This document shows, one piece after another, positions 8,622-16,344 of a DNA stretch of 64,000 bases. Under the pieces are notes generated by a model. That model saw only the letters and a program-made list of their open reading frames with translations. It was not told the origin of the DNA and did not search any database. Made by a program: the position numbers and the translations under genes. The stretch covers positions 39,915 to 103,914 of the forward strand of contig NZ_RHNN01000011.1 in the NCBI RefSeq assembly GCF_003946245.1. The letters are read 5' to 3'. The first letter of the stretch is position 1; every line of letters starts with the position of its first letter. Origin of the DNA: Levilactobacillus cerevisiae. GTDB taxonomy: Bacteria; Bacillota; Bacilli; Lactobacillales; Lactobacillaceae.

Positions 8622-9371
8622 ATGGCCCACGAACGGCGGGAACAAATCATTCAAATCGTCAATCAGCAACGGAAGGTTGCGGTCACCGAACTAGCTCGGG
8701 CAACGGGGGTGTCACTGGTTACCATCCGCAAGGACCTGACTGAGTTGGAGGCGGAGGGCCTACTCATCCGGCAACATGGGGTTGCCATGATCAACAATCC
8801 CAACGACTTGAACTACCGGCTGGCTCAACACCACGCCCAGAAAACCCGCATCGCCCGGGCCGCCGCGGAGTTGGTCGCAGACAAGTCGACTATCATGATC
8901 GAGTCTGGCTCCGCGTGTGCCCTGTTAGCTGAAACGCTGGGCCAACAAGAAAAGCACGTGACCATCGTCACCAACTCGACCTACATTGCCAATTTGGCCG
9001 CCAGCTATCCGAACCTGACGCTCTTCGTTCTCGGCGGTCAGTACCAGCCCGAGTCACAGGTGACCGTGGGGGCGCTGACCAAGCAACTGCTGCAGTCCTT
9101 TCACGTGGAACAGCTCTTTGTCGGGACGGACGGCTTTGATCCCGCGGCAGGCTTCACCGGCGCCGACATCCAACGGACGGAAGTGGTTCAGGAGATGGCT
9201 CACCGTGCCGAGCAACTGATTGTCTTGACGGATGCCAGTAAGTTTAAACGGCCCAGTCTGATTCACCAGTTTTCACTGCCCGATGTCTCTACAGTTATCA
9301 CGGATGATAGCGTGACGGCTGGGGTGATGATGGTGTTGCGTCATTTCAAAATAAATTTATTAATGGTCTAA
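8622..9371 (+). CDS. DeoR/GlpR-family transcriptional regulator
   Basis: A 249-residue protein with an N-terminal winged HTH (VAVTELARATGVSLVTIRKD, residues about 18-37) followed by a DeoR sugar-phosphate sensor domain with the conserved IESGSACALLAETL and LFVGTDGFDPAAGFT segments. Such proteins repress carbohydrate or glycerol genes until a phosphorylated intermediate binds. An AAAGGAG site precedes the ATG by nine bases. It is followed by its own terminator and then by gldA, so glycerol or a related triose is the likely signal (inference). An imperfect dyad downstream of the gldA -10 element is a candidate operator. Confidence 0.85.
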   Translation: MAHERREQIIQIVNQQRKVAVTELARATGVSLVTIRKDLTELEAEGLLIRQHGVAMINNPNDLNYRLAQHHAQKTRIARAAAELVADKSTIMIESGSACALLAETLGQQEKHVTIVTNSTYIANLAASYPNLTLFVLGGQYQPESQVTVGALTKQLLQSFHVEQLFVGTDGFDPAAGFTGADIQRTEVVQEMAHRAEQLIVLTDASKFKRPSLIHQFSLPDVSTVITDDSVTAGVMMVLRHFKINLLMV

Positions 9372-9378
9372 GTCACTG

Positions 9379-9414
9379 ATACCAAGTCCGCCAACGCCGA
9401 CTTGGTATTTTTTT
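9379..9414 (+). terminator. Terminator after the DeoR-family gene
   Basis: ATACCAAGTC and GACTTGGTAT form a perfect 10-bp stem with a 10-nt loop, followed by seven T residues. Confidence 0.9.
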
Positions 9415-9426
9415 CACAATCAGGTC

Positions 9427-9470
9427 TTGAAAACGTTTGCAAAAGAAACTATACTTAGTTTCGTTAGAAA
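9427..9470 (+). promoter_or_regulatory. gldA promoter with overlapping cre site
   Basis: TTGAAA (9427-9432), a 17-bp spacer and TATACT (9450-9455) form a good sigma-A promoter. A CcpA cre-like sequence (TGAAAACGTTTGCA, 9428-9441; 13 of 14 positions fit TGWAANCGNTNWCA) overlaps the -35 region, predicting glucose repression. Just downstream, GTTTCGTTAGAAAC is an imperfect dyad that could bind the adjacent DeoR protein. Confidence 0.7.
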
Positions 9471-9511
9471 CGTTACATAATCTTTTGCCTAATTTGAAAG
9501 GGGTTCGTGTC

Positions 9512-10612
9512 ATGGAAAGTATTTTTGGGAGTCCCGCAACTTACGTTCAAGGAATTGGTGTCTTGTTTGATAGTGCCAAGTACATTCAGCGGTTAGGGTC
9601 GAAAGCCGTTCTGCTGGCGGATAGCGTGGTTTACGGTATCGTCGGGAACGATTACCTGGCTTACCTGAAGCAAAACGACATTGACGTGAAACAGGTGACC
9701 TTTAACGGGGAAGCCTCCGACAACGAAATCAAGCGAGTTGACGCCATCGGCAAGGAATTTGATACCGACATGATCATCGCCCTCGGTGGTGGGAAAACGC
9801 TCGACAGTGCCAAGGCGATTGCTGACGACCTGCACGTTCACGTGGCCGTTTTGCCAACGCTGGCCTCGACCGACGCGCCATGTTCACGGCTCTCCGTCCT
9901 CTACACGGATGACGGCGCCTTTGAAAAATACCGTTTCTATGACAAGAACCCTGACCTGGTACTGATCGATACCAAAGTGGTTGCCGGCGCGCCAGTTCGT
10001 TTGCTGGCTTCCGGGATCGCTGACGCCTTAGCGACCAACGTTGAAGCCAAAGCGGTGGCTAAGGGTGACAAGCAGACCATGTTGAATGGTCACCAGACCT
10101 TGGTCGGGAACGCCATCGGTTCCAAGTGTGAGGAAACCCTGTTCAAATACGGGATGGCGGCCATTGCTTCCGTGAAGGATCACGCCGTTACCAAGGCGCT
10201 CGACCACATTGTTGAGGCCAACACGTTGATGAGTGGTCTCGGCTTTGAAAGTGGTGGCCTGGCCGCTGCTCACGCCATTCACGACGGCTTGACCGCGCTG
10301 GATGGCCCCATTCACAGTCTGACGCACGGGGAAAAGGTGGCCTTCGGGACGCTGACCCAGCTGTTCCTGGAAGGTGCCGACCAAGAACGTTTTGAAAAAT
10401 TCCTGAAGTTTGAGCTCGCCATTGGCATGCCAACCACCTTTAAAGATTTGAAGATTGAAGGGATCAGTGACGATGATCTCTTGAAGGTTGGGAAACAAGC
10501 CACGGCACCAGCTGACACCATGGGCCGGATGCCGTTTGAGGTGACGCCTTACGATGTGGCCCAAGCCATGAAGGGTGTCGACGCCTACAGTCGCCATTTC
10601 CAAGAAAAATAA
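9512..10612 (+). CDS. gldA: Glycerol dehydrogenase
   Basis: A 366-residue NAD-dependent iron-containing-type dehydrogenase that interconverts glycerol and dihydroxyacetone. The NAD-binding GGGK segment (IALGGGKTLDSAKAIAD, near residue 92) and the PTLASTDAPCSRLSVLY segment are typical of GldA. Metal ligands are recognisable as Asp in GIADALATN and two His in GHAIHDG and HSLTHGEKV. The ATG at 9512 is chosen because GAAAGGGG lies just upstream and the promoter -10 at 9450-9455 excludes the in-frame codon at 9437. A terminator follows. The adjacent DeoR gene and the cre-like site suggest control by substrate and by CcpA. Confidence 0.9.
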   Translation: MESIFGSPATYVQGIGVLFDSAKYIQRLGSKAVLLADSVVYGIVGNDYLAYLKQNDIDVKQVTFNGEASDNEIKRVDAIGKEFDTDMIIALGGGKTLDSAKAIADDLHVHVAVLPTLASTDAPCSRLSVLYTDDGAFEKYRFYDKNPDLVLIDTKVVAGAPVRLLASGIADALATNVEAKAVAKGDKQTMLNGHQTLVGNAIGSKCEETLFKYGMAAIASVKDHAVTKALDHIVEANTLMSGLGFESGGLAAAHAIHDGLTALDGPIHSLTHGEKVAFGTLTQLFLEGADQERFEKFLKFELAIGMPTTFKDLKIEGISDDDLLKVGKQATAPADTMGRMPFEVTPYDVAQAMKGVDAYSRHFQEK

Positions 10613-10625
10613 ACAGTGATTTGTG

Positions 10626-10655
10626 AAGGGTTCGATTAAAAGTCGAATCCTTTTT
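10626..10655 (+). terminator. Terminator of gldA
   Basis: AAGGGTTCGA pairs with TCGAATCCTT (one mismatch) around a TTAAAAG loop and is followed by a T run. Confidence 0.8.
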
Positions 10656-10662
10656 ACTTGCC

Positions 10663-10678
10663 AACTATCGCGATAGTT
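10663..10678. promoter_or_regulatory. Perfect 16-bp palindrome upstream of a secreted-protein gene
   Basis: AACTATCGCGATAGTT is a perfect palindrome directly after the gldA terminator. A second dyad (CACAG, six bases, CTGTG; 10700-10715) overlaps a TATACT -10 sequence at 10707. Both are likely regulator sites. A related CTATCG-N6-CGATAG dyad occurs near 54557. Confidence 0.5.
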
Positions 10679-10777
10679 AATAGCGGAAATTTTCAGCCGC
10701 ACAGGGTATACTGTGGGCAGGAATCAGGTAATGTTAGCCACAACTGGTGAACAGACTATTTTTGGAGGACGAGCGCG

Positions 10778-11185
10778 ATGCAAAAATGGGGACAAATCAT
10801 GATCGTTGCCCTAACTACGGTGACGGTCGGCGGGGCAGCGGCAACAACGGCCCACGCGGCGACTTGGCACAAAGGCACGCCCAAGGCTTTACGGGGCAAC
10901 TGGCAACGCAGCTACCGGGATCAAGGCACCAAGATTGTCATGCATTTCAAGGTTCAGGCGCAGACGATTCACCTGTCGCGGGTGAAATCAGCGGCGACGA
11001 CCTGGACGAACCTGAGTTACCAAAAAGTTGGGAAGCACACCTACAAGTTGAAGGGTATTTACCAGAACGGCGAGTTGGTCGACAAGGACGCCCGCCTGCA
11101 AATCGTTCAGAAAAATCACAAAATTGAATTCAAAAACGCCTGGTCAAGCAAGTATGATTACCTAGGCTGGTATCACCAATCGTAG
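10778..11185 (+). CDS. Small secreted protein of unknown function
   Basis: A 135-residue protein with a clear signal peptide (MQKWGQIMIVALTTV, cleavage after TAHA) and a mature part of about 107 residues, basic and beta-rich, with no cysteine. GGAGGA precedes the ATG. It is flanked by terminators on both sides, so it is a single-gene unit. Such short secreted proteins are common in lactobacilli and mostly uncharacterised. No family is recognised. Confidence 0.75.
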   Translation: MQKWGQIMIVALTTVTVGGAAATTAHAATWHKGTPKALRGNWQRSYRDQGTKIVMHFKVQAQTIHLSRVKSAATTWTNLSYQKVGKHTYKLKGIYQNGELVDKDARLQIVQKNHKIEFKNAWSSKYDYLGWYHQS

Positions 11186-11220
11186 GTCGTCCATTTCAGA
11201 AATAGAGGTTGGGGGATCCG

Positions 11221-11257
11221 AAAAGAGCCTGGGGGAGTGTCATCCCAGACTCTTTTT
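11221..11257 (+). terminator. Terminator after the small secreted protein gene
   Basis: AAAAGAGCCTGGG pairs with CCCAGACTCTTTT with one mismatch, followed by T residues. Confidence 0.8.
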
Positions 11258-11301
11258 CACAAGCTGCGTGCGCGGCGAGAAAAATTAAAAAGACAAACTT
11301 G

Positions 11302-11330
11302 TTGCTTTTAAAGTCACAACCAGTTATGAT
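11302..11330 (+). promoter_or_regulatory. Promoter of the NmrA-like reductase gene
   Basis: TTGCTT (11302-11307), a 17-bp spacer and TATGAT (11325-11330) lie 40 bp before the ATG. Confidence 0.65.
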
Positions 11331-11370
11331 AATCTGCAACTTAGAAAATAAGAGAAGGAGATAATCAATT

Positions 11371-12240
11371 ATGAAATACGCAATTTCTGCTGCGACCGGG
11401 CGCTTCGGTCAGCTTGTCATTCAGGACCTCCGTAAAATTGTGGATATCAGCGATATCGTTGCCATTGTCCGCGATGTCGAGAAGGCTCAACGTGTCTTGC
11501 CTGAGGACATCACCATTCGCCAAGCCGACTACACCGACGAAGCCGCCCTGCAACACGCCTTGCGTGGGATTGACCGGTTACTCTTCATCTCGTCGGTTCC
11601 CGGTGGGGAGGTCCCGCGCCAGCAGCAACACGCTAACGTGGTCCAAGCCGCGCAAAAGGCGGGCGTGGGCTTCGTTGCCTACACCAGTTTTGCCCACGCC
11701 GATACCGCTCAGTCGCCGCTGTCCAAGGACCACGTCGCCACGGAACAATTATTACGCGACAGTGGGCTCAAGGTCAGCTTCCTGCGCAACGCGTGGTATT
11801 TGGAAAATGAATTAAGCTATCTGCAGGCTGCCGCACAGGGCCAAGACGCCGTTTACGCGGCGGGCCGGGGTAAAATTAGCTTCGCCCTCGAACGTGAATA
11901 CGCCGAGGCCGCTGCCCGGGTCATGACACTGGTTGCACCTAAGGCCGTGTACGAATTTGGCGGCGAACCCCGGACCTACGCGGATCTAGCCGAAACATTG
12001 AGCGCGCTGACGGGAAAGTCCTTCACCTTTAAGAGCGTGGATGACGCGACCTACCGTGCCGCCATGCAGGCAGCCGGCTTGGGGCCAGAGCTGATTGGCG
12101 TGCTAACGGCCATGCAGGATATGATGCGGGCCGGCGAGCTGGACGTCACGTCGACTGACTTGCCCGACGTGCTGGGCCGGCCGTTGTCGACGCTCCCCGA
12201 TGCGCTGCATGAGGTTCTCCAGGCCCACGCTGGCGCTTAA
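11371..12240 (+). CDS. NmrA-like NAD(P)H:quinone oxidoreductase (SDR fold)
   Basis: A 289-residue atypical short-chain dehydrogenase of the NmrA/QorB group. The N-terminal ISAATGRFGQLVIQDL (residues 4-19) is the dinucleotide-binding loop, and IDRLLFISSVPGGE and FLRNAWYLEN are typical of NmrA-like proteins, which lack the classical Tyr-Lys pair. QorB-type enzymes reduce quinones and related electrophiles. A GAGAAGGAG site precedes the ATG. It is monocistronic under its own promoter and, unlike three shorter NmrA-like paralogues further on, has no MerR-type promoter. Confidence 0.8.
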   Translation: MKYAISAATGRFGQLVIQDLRKIVDISDIVAIVRDVEKAQRVLPEDITIRQADYTDEAALQHALRGIDRLLFISSVPGGEVPRQQQHANVVQAAQKAGVGFVAYTSFAHADTAQSPLSKDHVATEQLLRDSGLKVSFLRNAWYLENELSYLQAAAQGQDAVYAAGRGKISFALEREYAEAAARVMTLVAPKAVYEFGGEPRTYADLAETLSALTGKSFTFKSVDDATYRAAMQAAGLGPELIGVLTAMQDMMRAGELDVTSTDLPDVLGRPLSTLPDALHEVLQAHAGA

Positions 12241-12324
12241 CGCGCTGGTGAAAATGAGATCGGATCGGCGCTGGCCGCCTTCTTGCCAAATTGGCTGGGG
12301 CTGGTCACCTGCGGCTTCCAGGGA

Positions 12325-12475
12325 GCTCCGCCTGCTATGGGGCCGGTTCCAGCCAAAGAACGGGCTTCCACCTCGACTTGAAGCCACGAAGTACGCGTGT
12401 CTCCAAGGTCGTCCCACGGAGTAGGCCGGGCAAATACCCCGACCAACACCGTCGACACAGCTGGCTCCGTCCCTG
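12325..12475 (-). repeat. Dispersed repeat R1, copy a
   Basis: On the minus strand this stretch matches 42135-42300. Two exact blocks, an 18-mer (TGGGACGACCTTGGAGAC) and a 12-mer (CAGCTGTGTCGA), occur in the same order with the same 36-base offset in both copies, joined by looser similarity (CTTCAAGNCGAGGNGGAAG and CCGGNCCCC). The many overlapping open frames on both strands here are by-products of a structured, stop-poor repeat. It is intergenic in both places. Confidence 0.7.
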
Positions 12476-12712
12476 GCTTCCTCCGGTTAACGTTGCTGGG
12501 CGAATTTGACCGAGCGGAGTCACTGACACATTGCATTCAAAACGGCGCAGTCACCATCTACAGCAGATGGTTGGCTGCGCTTTTACTTGTGTGGCGTCAA
12601 TTGAGGCCATTTAGTGACTCATGATTATTGGCCAAGAGCTAGTGACTACAACTAGACTGCCACGTGAAGGTGAGTCATCCAATCTAAACGGGCTAACGCC
12701 ATGTAAGCCGCA

Positions 12713-12876
12713 GGGCTGGCGCAAATGAGCCAAGCCGTGGGAATTGCCTTAGCGGCGCACTTGGCCGGTTAGGCAATTGGTATCTTTGAGCCGCAGGCGG
12801 CTCAAAGTAAGTCTGGAGACCGCCTTTTGGCTCCAGACGGCCGCCCACAGCGGTCCGGTCTCATTTGCGCCAGCCC
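12713..12876. other. Highly structured 164-nt intergenic element
   Basis: A perfect 17-bp inverted repeat (GGGCTGGCGCAAATGAG at 12713-12729 and its complement at 12860-12876) encloses four more hairpins: AATTGCCT/AGGCAATT (12742-12778), CTTTGAGCCGC/GCGGCTCAAAG (12784-12807), GTCTGGAG/CTCCAGAC (12811-12838), and CCGC/GCGG (12841-12853). The result is a closed multibranch fold that would be similar in RNA of either strand. It lies between an NmrA-like gene and lacL, 40 bp upstream of the lac promoter. It could be a structured RNA or a miniature transposable element; no target-site duplication is seen. Confidence 0.65.
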
Positions 12877-12915
12877 GGAGGCACTGCTAGCAAGCAACAT
12901 TACCCGCCTTCTTCA

Positions 12916-12964
12916 CTGGCATCTGGCCGTATCTGTTGTATAATAACCAATGTAAGCGTTTTAA
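12916..12964 (+). promoter_or_regulatory. lacLM promoter with cre site
   Basis: CTGGCA (12916-12921), a 17-bp spacer and a consensus TATAAT (12939-12944) form the promoter. TGTAAGCGTTTTAA (12951-12964) fits the cre consensus at 13 of 14 positions and lies at the transcription start, the usual place for CcpA roadblock repression. Confidence 0.75.
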
Positions 12965-12980
12965 AAAAGGAGGAAGACTT

Positions 12981-14867
12981 TTGAAAGCAGAAATTTCATG
13001 GCTGGATGATCCCCAGACCTTTCGGGTCAACCAGTTACCCGCTCACAGCGACCACCGCGGTTACGCCACGATTGCTGAAGCCGCTGCACAACAGAGTAGT
13101 CTGGTCCAAAGCCTCGATGGCACCTGGGAATTTGCCTTTGCGCAGGATCCCCAGCACCGTCCCGTGGGCTTCTATGAACCCGATTACGACCGTTCTGACT
13201 TCGATCGGTTAGCCGTTCCGGGCCACATTGAACTCGCCGGTTACGGCCAGATTCAGTACATCAACACGGCCTATCCTTGGGAGGGCAAGCATTACCGCCG
13301 GCCCGCCTACAGTATGGGCGCCGACCATCCCGAAAAAGGTATGTTCAGTACCGACCCCGAGAATACGGTCGGGGCTTACGTCAAACACTTTACGCTGAAC
13401 TCCGAGTTGGAAAATCAGCGCATCAGCGTTGAATTTGATGGGGTCGAACAGGCGATGTTCCTCTGGCTAAATGGCCATTTCGTCGGTTACGCCGAAGACA
13501 GTTTCAGCCGTGCCGAGTTTGACCTGACGCCTGACCTGCAAGCTGGCGACAACGTGCTAGCCGTTGAGGTCTTTAAGCACAGCACGGCCGCCTTCCTCGA
13601 GGATCAGGACATGTTCCGCTTCTCCGGGATTTTCCGCAGCGTGCGCCTGGTTGCCAAGCCAGCGCTCCACGTCGAGGACCTGACGATTCGTGCCGGGGTC
13701 GACGATGCGTTTACCACGGGTGAGCTGAAATTAGCGCTCCAACTGTCCGCCGCCGACCAACTTACGGGTTCCGTGAACGTCAACTTGCTTGACGCCAGCG
13801 GTCAATCCGTCTGGACGACGGCCGTCACCGCCGCAGTCGACCTCAACCTCGCCACGACCGTGAACCACGTCCACCTCTGGAACCACCACGACCCGTACCT
13901 CTACCAGCTCCAAATCGAACTGCGCGACGCTGCGGGCAAACTGGTTGAAGTCGTCCCTTACCAGGTTGGTTTCCGCCGGATTGAACTGAAAAATAAAATT
14001 ATGCAACTCAACGGTCAACGTCTGGTCATCAACGGCGTCAACCGCCACGAGTGGGATGCCCACCGCGGCCGGGCCGTGACCGCCGCCGACATGGCCCACG
14101 ACATGCAAGTCTTTCACGACAATCACATCAACGCCGTGCGGACCTGCCACTACCCGGACCAGGACGCGTGGTACCACCTTTGCGACCATAACGGCATTTA
14201 TATGATGGCCGAAAATAATTTGGAAACCCACGGCACTTGGCAAAAAATGGGGGCCGTTGAGCCCTCCTACAACGTGCCGGGCAGCCTGCCACAGTGGCAA
14301 TTAGCCGTCCTCGACCGCGCCAAGAGCAACTACGAAATGTTCAAGAATCACCCCGCCGTTTTATTCTGGTCACTGGGCAACGAATCCTACGCCGGCGATG
14401 ACATTGCGGCGATGGACAAGTTCTACCACGACGTTGACCCCACGCGGCTGACCCACTACGAAGGCGTTTGCCGGAACCGGGTCTATGCGGACCGCATTTC
14501 CGATATGGAAAGCATGATGTACGATCCACCGCGCGCCATCGCCGATTACCTGGAAAATGATCCCGACAAGCCGTTCGTCAACTGTGAATACATGCACGAC
14601 ATGGGCAACTCCATCGGGGGCATGAACAGTTACATCGACTTGATTGATAAGTACCCAATGTATCAGGGCGGCTTCATTTGGGATTACATTGACCAGGCGC
14701 TCTGGACCAAGGATGACGTGACCGGACAAGCCGTTCTCCGCTACGGTGGGGACTTTGACGACCGGCACTCCGACTACGAATTCTCCGGTGACGGCCTGCT
14801 CTTTGCCGACCGGACACCGAAGCCAGCATTACAGGAGGTGGACTACTACTATGGCCAACACGACTAA
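12981..14867 (+). CDS. lacL: Beta-galactosidase large subunit
   Basis: A 628-residue GH2 protein, the catalytic part of the heterodimeric LacLM enzyme that hydrolyses lactose to glucose and galactose in the cytoplasm. Order: jelly-roll sugar-binding domain (about 40-210), immunoglobulin-like domain (about 215-325), TIM barrel. The acid/base Glu is in SLGNES and the nucleophile Glu in [11 protein letters not shown]. Translation starts at TTG 12981, with AAGGAGG seven bases upstream; the in-frame ATG at 12936 would lie inside the promoter. Length matches LacL of other lactobacilli. The 3' end overlaps lacM by 17 nt, implying coupled translation. No lactose permease or lac regulator adjoins it. 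Confidence 0.95.
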   Translation: MKAEISWLDDPQTFRVNQLPAHSDHRGYATIAEAAAQQSSLVQSLDGTWEFAFAQDPQHRPVGFYEPDYDRSDFDRLAVPGHIELAGYGQIQYINTAYPWEGKHYRRPAYSMGADHPEKGMFSTDPENTVGAYVKHFTLNSELENQRISVEFDGVEQAMFLWLNGHFVGYAEDSFSRAEFDLTPDLQAGDNVLAVEVFKHSTAAFLEDQDMFRFSGIFRSVRLVAKPALHVEDLTIRAGVDDAFTTGELKLALQLSAADQLTGSVNVNLLDASGQSVWTTAVTAAVDLNLATTVNHVHLWNHHDPYLYQLQIELRDAAGKLVEVVPYQVGFRRIELKNKIMQLNGQRLVINGVNRHEWDAHRGRAVTAADMAHDMQVFHDNHINAVRTCHYPDQDAWYHLCDHNGIYMMAENNLETHGTWQKMGAVEPSYNVPGSLPQWQLAVLDRAKSNYEMFKNHPAVLFWSLGNESYAGDDIAAMDKFYHDVDPTRLTHYEGVCRNRVYADRISDMESMMYDPPRAIADYLENDPDKPFVNCEYMHDMGNSIGGMNSYIDLIDKYPMYQGGFIWDYIDQALWTKDDVTGQAVLRYGGDFDDRHSDYEFSGDGLLFADRTPKPALQEVDYYYGQHD

Positions 14868-15810
14868 ATTAAACGTGATTTACGGCGACGTGACCCTGGG
14901 GCTCAGCGGTCCCGGGTTTCACTACATTTTTGCTTACGACCGGGGCGGCCTTGAGTCGCTGGTGCGCTTTGGCAAGGAGTGGCTGTACCGGACGCCGAAA
15001 CCGGCTTTCTGGCGCGCGACCACCGATAACGACCGCGGTAACGGCTTTTCGACCACTTCCGCGGCGTGGTTAGGGGCCGACATGTTTAGCACCTGCACCC
15101 AAATCGACGTGGCGGTTGATGGCCAAGCGATTCCACTGCCGATTGCGCCGGAAAATAATAAATATTCTGATCACGAAACGGCAACGACCGTGGCGATTAC
15201 CTTTACCTACACCACGACGACCGTGCCTGCCACGACGGTCACGGTGCAATACGTGGTGAGCGCGGATGGCCAAATGACCGTTAACACCCACTACAACGGG
15301 GTCGCCAGCTTACCAGAGTTGCCCGTCTTGGGGTTGCGGTTCGTGATGCCAACCACGGCGACCGGCTTTGACTACCAGGGCCTTTCGGGCGAAACGTATC
15401 CCGACCGGATGGCTGGCGGCAAGCCCGGCACTTACCACGTGGCCGGCCTGCCCGTGACGCCGTACATGGTGCCCCAGGAATGCGGCATGCACATGGCCAA
15501 CGACTGGGTCAAAGTGACCCGGGCGACGACGCAAAATAACGCCGACCCCGACCACCAACCGTTCAGTCTGACGGTTCGGGAAAATGGCCAACCGTTCGCC
15601 TTTAGCTGCCTGCCCTATACTCCCGAGGAATTGGAAAATGCCACGCACCTGGAAGAATTACCAGCTGCCCGTCGCACCGTCTTGACAGTTTACGGGGCAA
15701 CCCGTGGTGTCGGCGGCATCGACAGTTGGGGCGCCGACGTCGAACCGCAGTACCACGTTGCGGGGGATGTCGACCACGACTTCAGCTTTGTGATTGCTGG
15801 CGTGGACTGA
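14851..15810 (+). CDS. lacM: Beta-galactosidase small subunit
   Basis: A 319-residue protein equivalent to the C-terminal domain 5 of single-chain LacZ. It completes the active site of LacL; features include [14 protein letters not shown] and GLRFVMP, typical of the Bgal_small_N fold. The ATG at 14851 has ACAGGAGGTG within the end of lacL, nine bases upstream, and the two genes overlap by 17 nt. No other gene belongs to the operon: a hairpin terminator follows. Confidence 0.95.
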   Translation: MANTTKLNVIYGDVTLGLSGPGFHYIFAYDRGGLESLVRFGKEWLYRTPKPAFWRATTDNDRGNGFSTTSAAWLGADMFSTCTQIDVAVDGQAIPLPIAPENNKYSDHETATTVAITFTYTTTTVPATTVTVQYVVSADGQMTVNTHYNGVASLPELPVLGLRFVMPTTATGFDYQGLSGETYPDRMAGGKPGTYHVAGLPVTPYMVPQECGMHMANDWVKVTRATTQNNADPDHQPFSLTVRENGQPFAFSCLPYTPEELENATHLEELPAARRTVLTVYGATRGVGGIDSWGADVEPQYHVAGDVDHDFSFVIAGVD

Positions 15811-15860
15811 TGGGTCACAGCTTTAGCATCTTCTATAGGTAATATTAGTTAATTAATAAT

Positions 15861-15910
15861 ACAAGACTCAAATGACTATCAATTATGATAATTGTTTGAG
15901 CCTTGTTTGT
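15861..15910. terminator. Terminator after lacM
   Basis: ACAAGACTCAAA pairs with TTTGAGCCTTGT (one mismatch), with an inner ATTATGATAAT dyad, and a weak T tract follows. Confidence 0.65.
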
Positions 15911-16039
15911 GTTCCACGGATAGATTGTAATGATGATGATTGCTAATTAAAAAAAGCACAGTTGTTTTTGATAATTAAAACACTATTTTAATAATAAACG
16001 GCAGACTGATAATTAATCTGTGCTTCAAATACGCTGGAT

Positions 16040-16176
16040 AGCCCCAAAAGGAGAAGATAACATGAGGTGAAGCGGAAAAGACCGTCTCGACGGTCAACGT
16101 AGCTACTGAGACCAAGCTGAGAGCGGATGAAGTGGTCGGTCAGTTACCCGGGAAGTGCGTAATACCGGGCTTTTTC
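16040..16176 (+). ncRNA. Structured leader or small RNA before pox
   Basis: This stretch carries a Shine-Dalgarno sequence (AAAAGGAG) before a two-codon mini-frame ATG AGG TGA (16062-16070), a perfect hairpin GACCGT-CTCG-ACGGTC (16080-16095), a GAGACC...GGTC pairing, and a CCCGG/CCGGG hairpin followed by TTTTT (16147-16175). The pox start lies 170 bases beyond the terminator. It could be an attenuating 5' leader of pox or a free small RNA. A poor promoter candidate (TTGATA at 15968) precedes it. It does not fit the TPP, FMN, T-box or guanidine riboswitch patterns I know. Confidence 0.45.
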
Positions 16177-16344
16177 GTTCCCATTAAAAGGGCCGGGCAA
16201 CTGTGAAAATAATCACTAACAAAAAGTAAGTAAAGATACTGGCTTTTCCCCCACACCTGGACTATGCTGTAACCTGTTAAGAGAATTTGAGGCATTTCGA
16301 CCAGCATTGTTAGCCGCAATGACCATTAAGGAGCGCGAGTAATT

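Noticed and set aside
12103..12624. Many overlapping open frames on both strands
   Set aside because: They coincide with repeat R1 and its structured surroundings, lack ribosome binding sites and are open on both strands at once, as expected of a stop-poor GC-rich repeat.
16040..16176. TPP riboswitch before the TPP-dependent enzyme pox
   Set aside because: CTGAGA-like bases occur, but the CCTGATC and GGATAATGCCAGCG blocks of TPP switches are missing.
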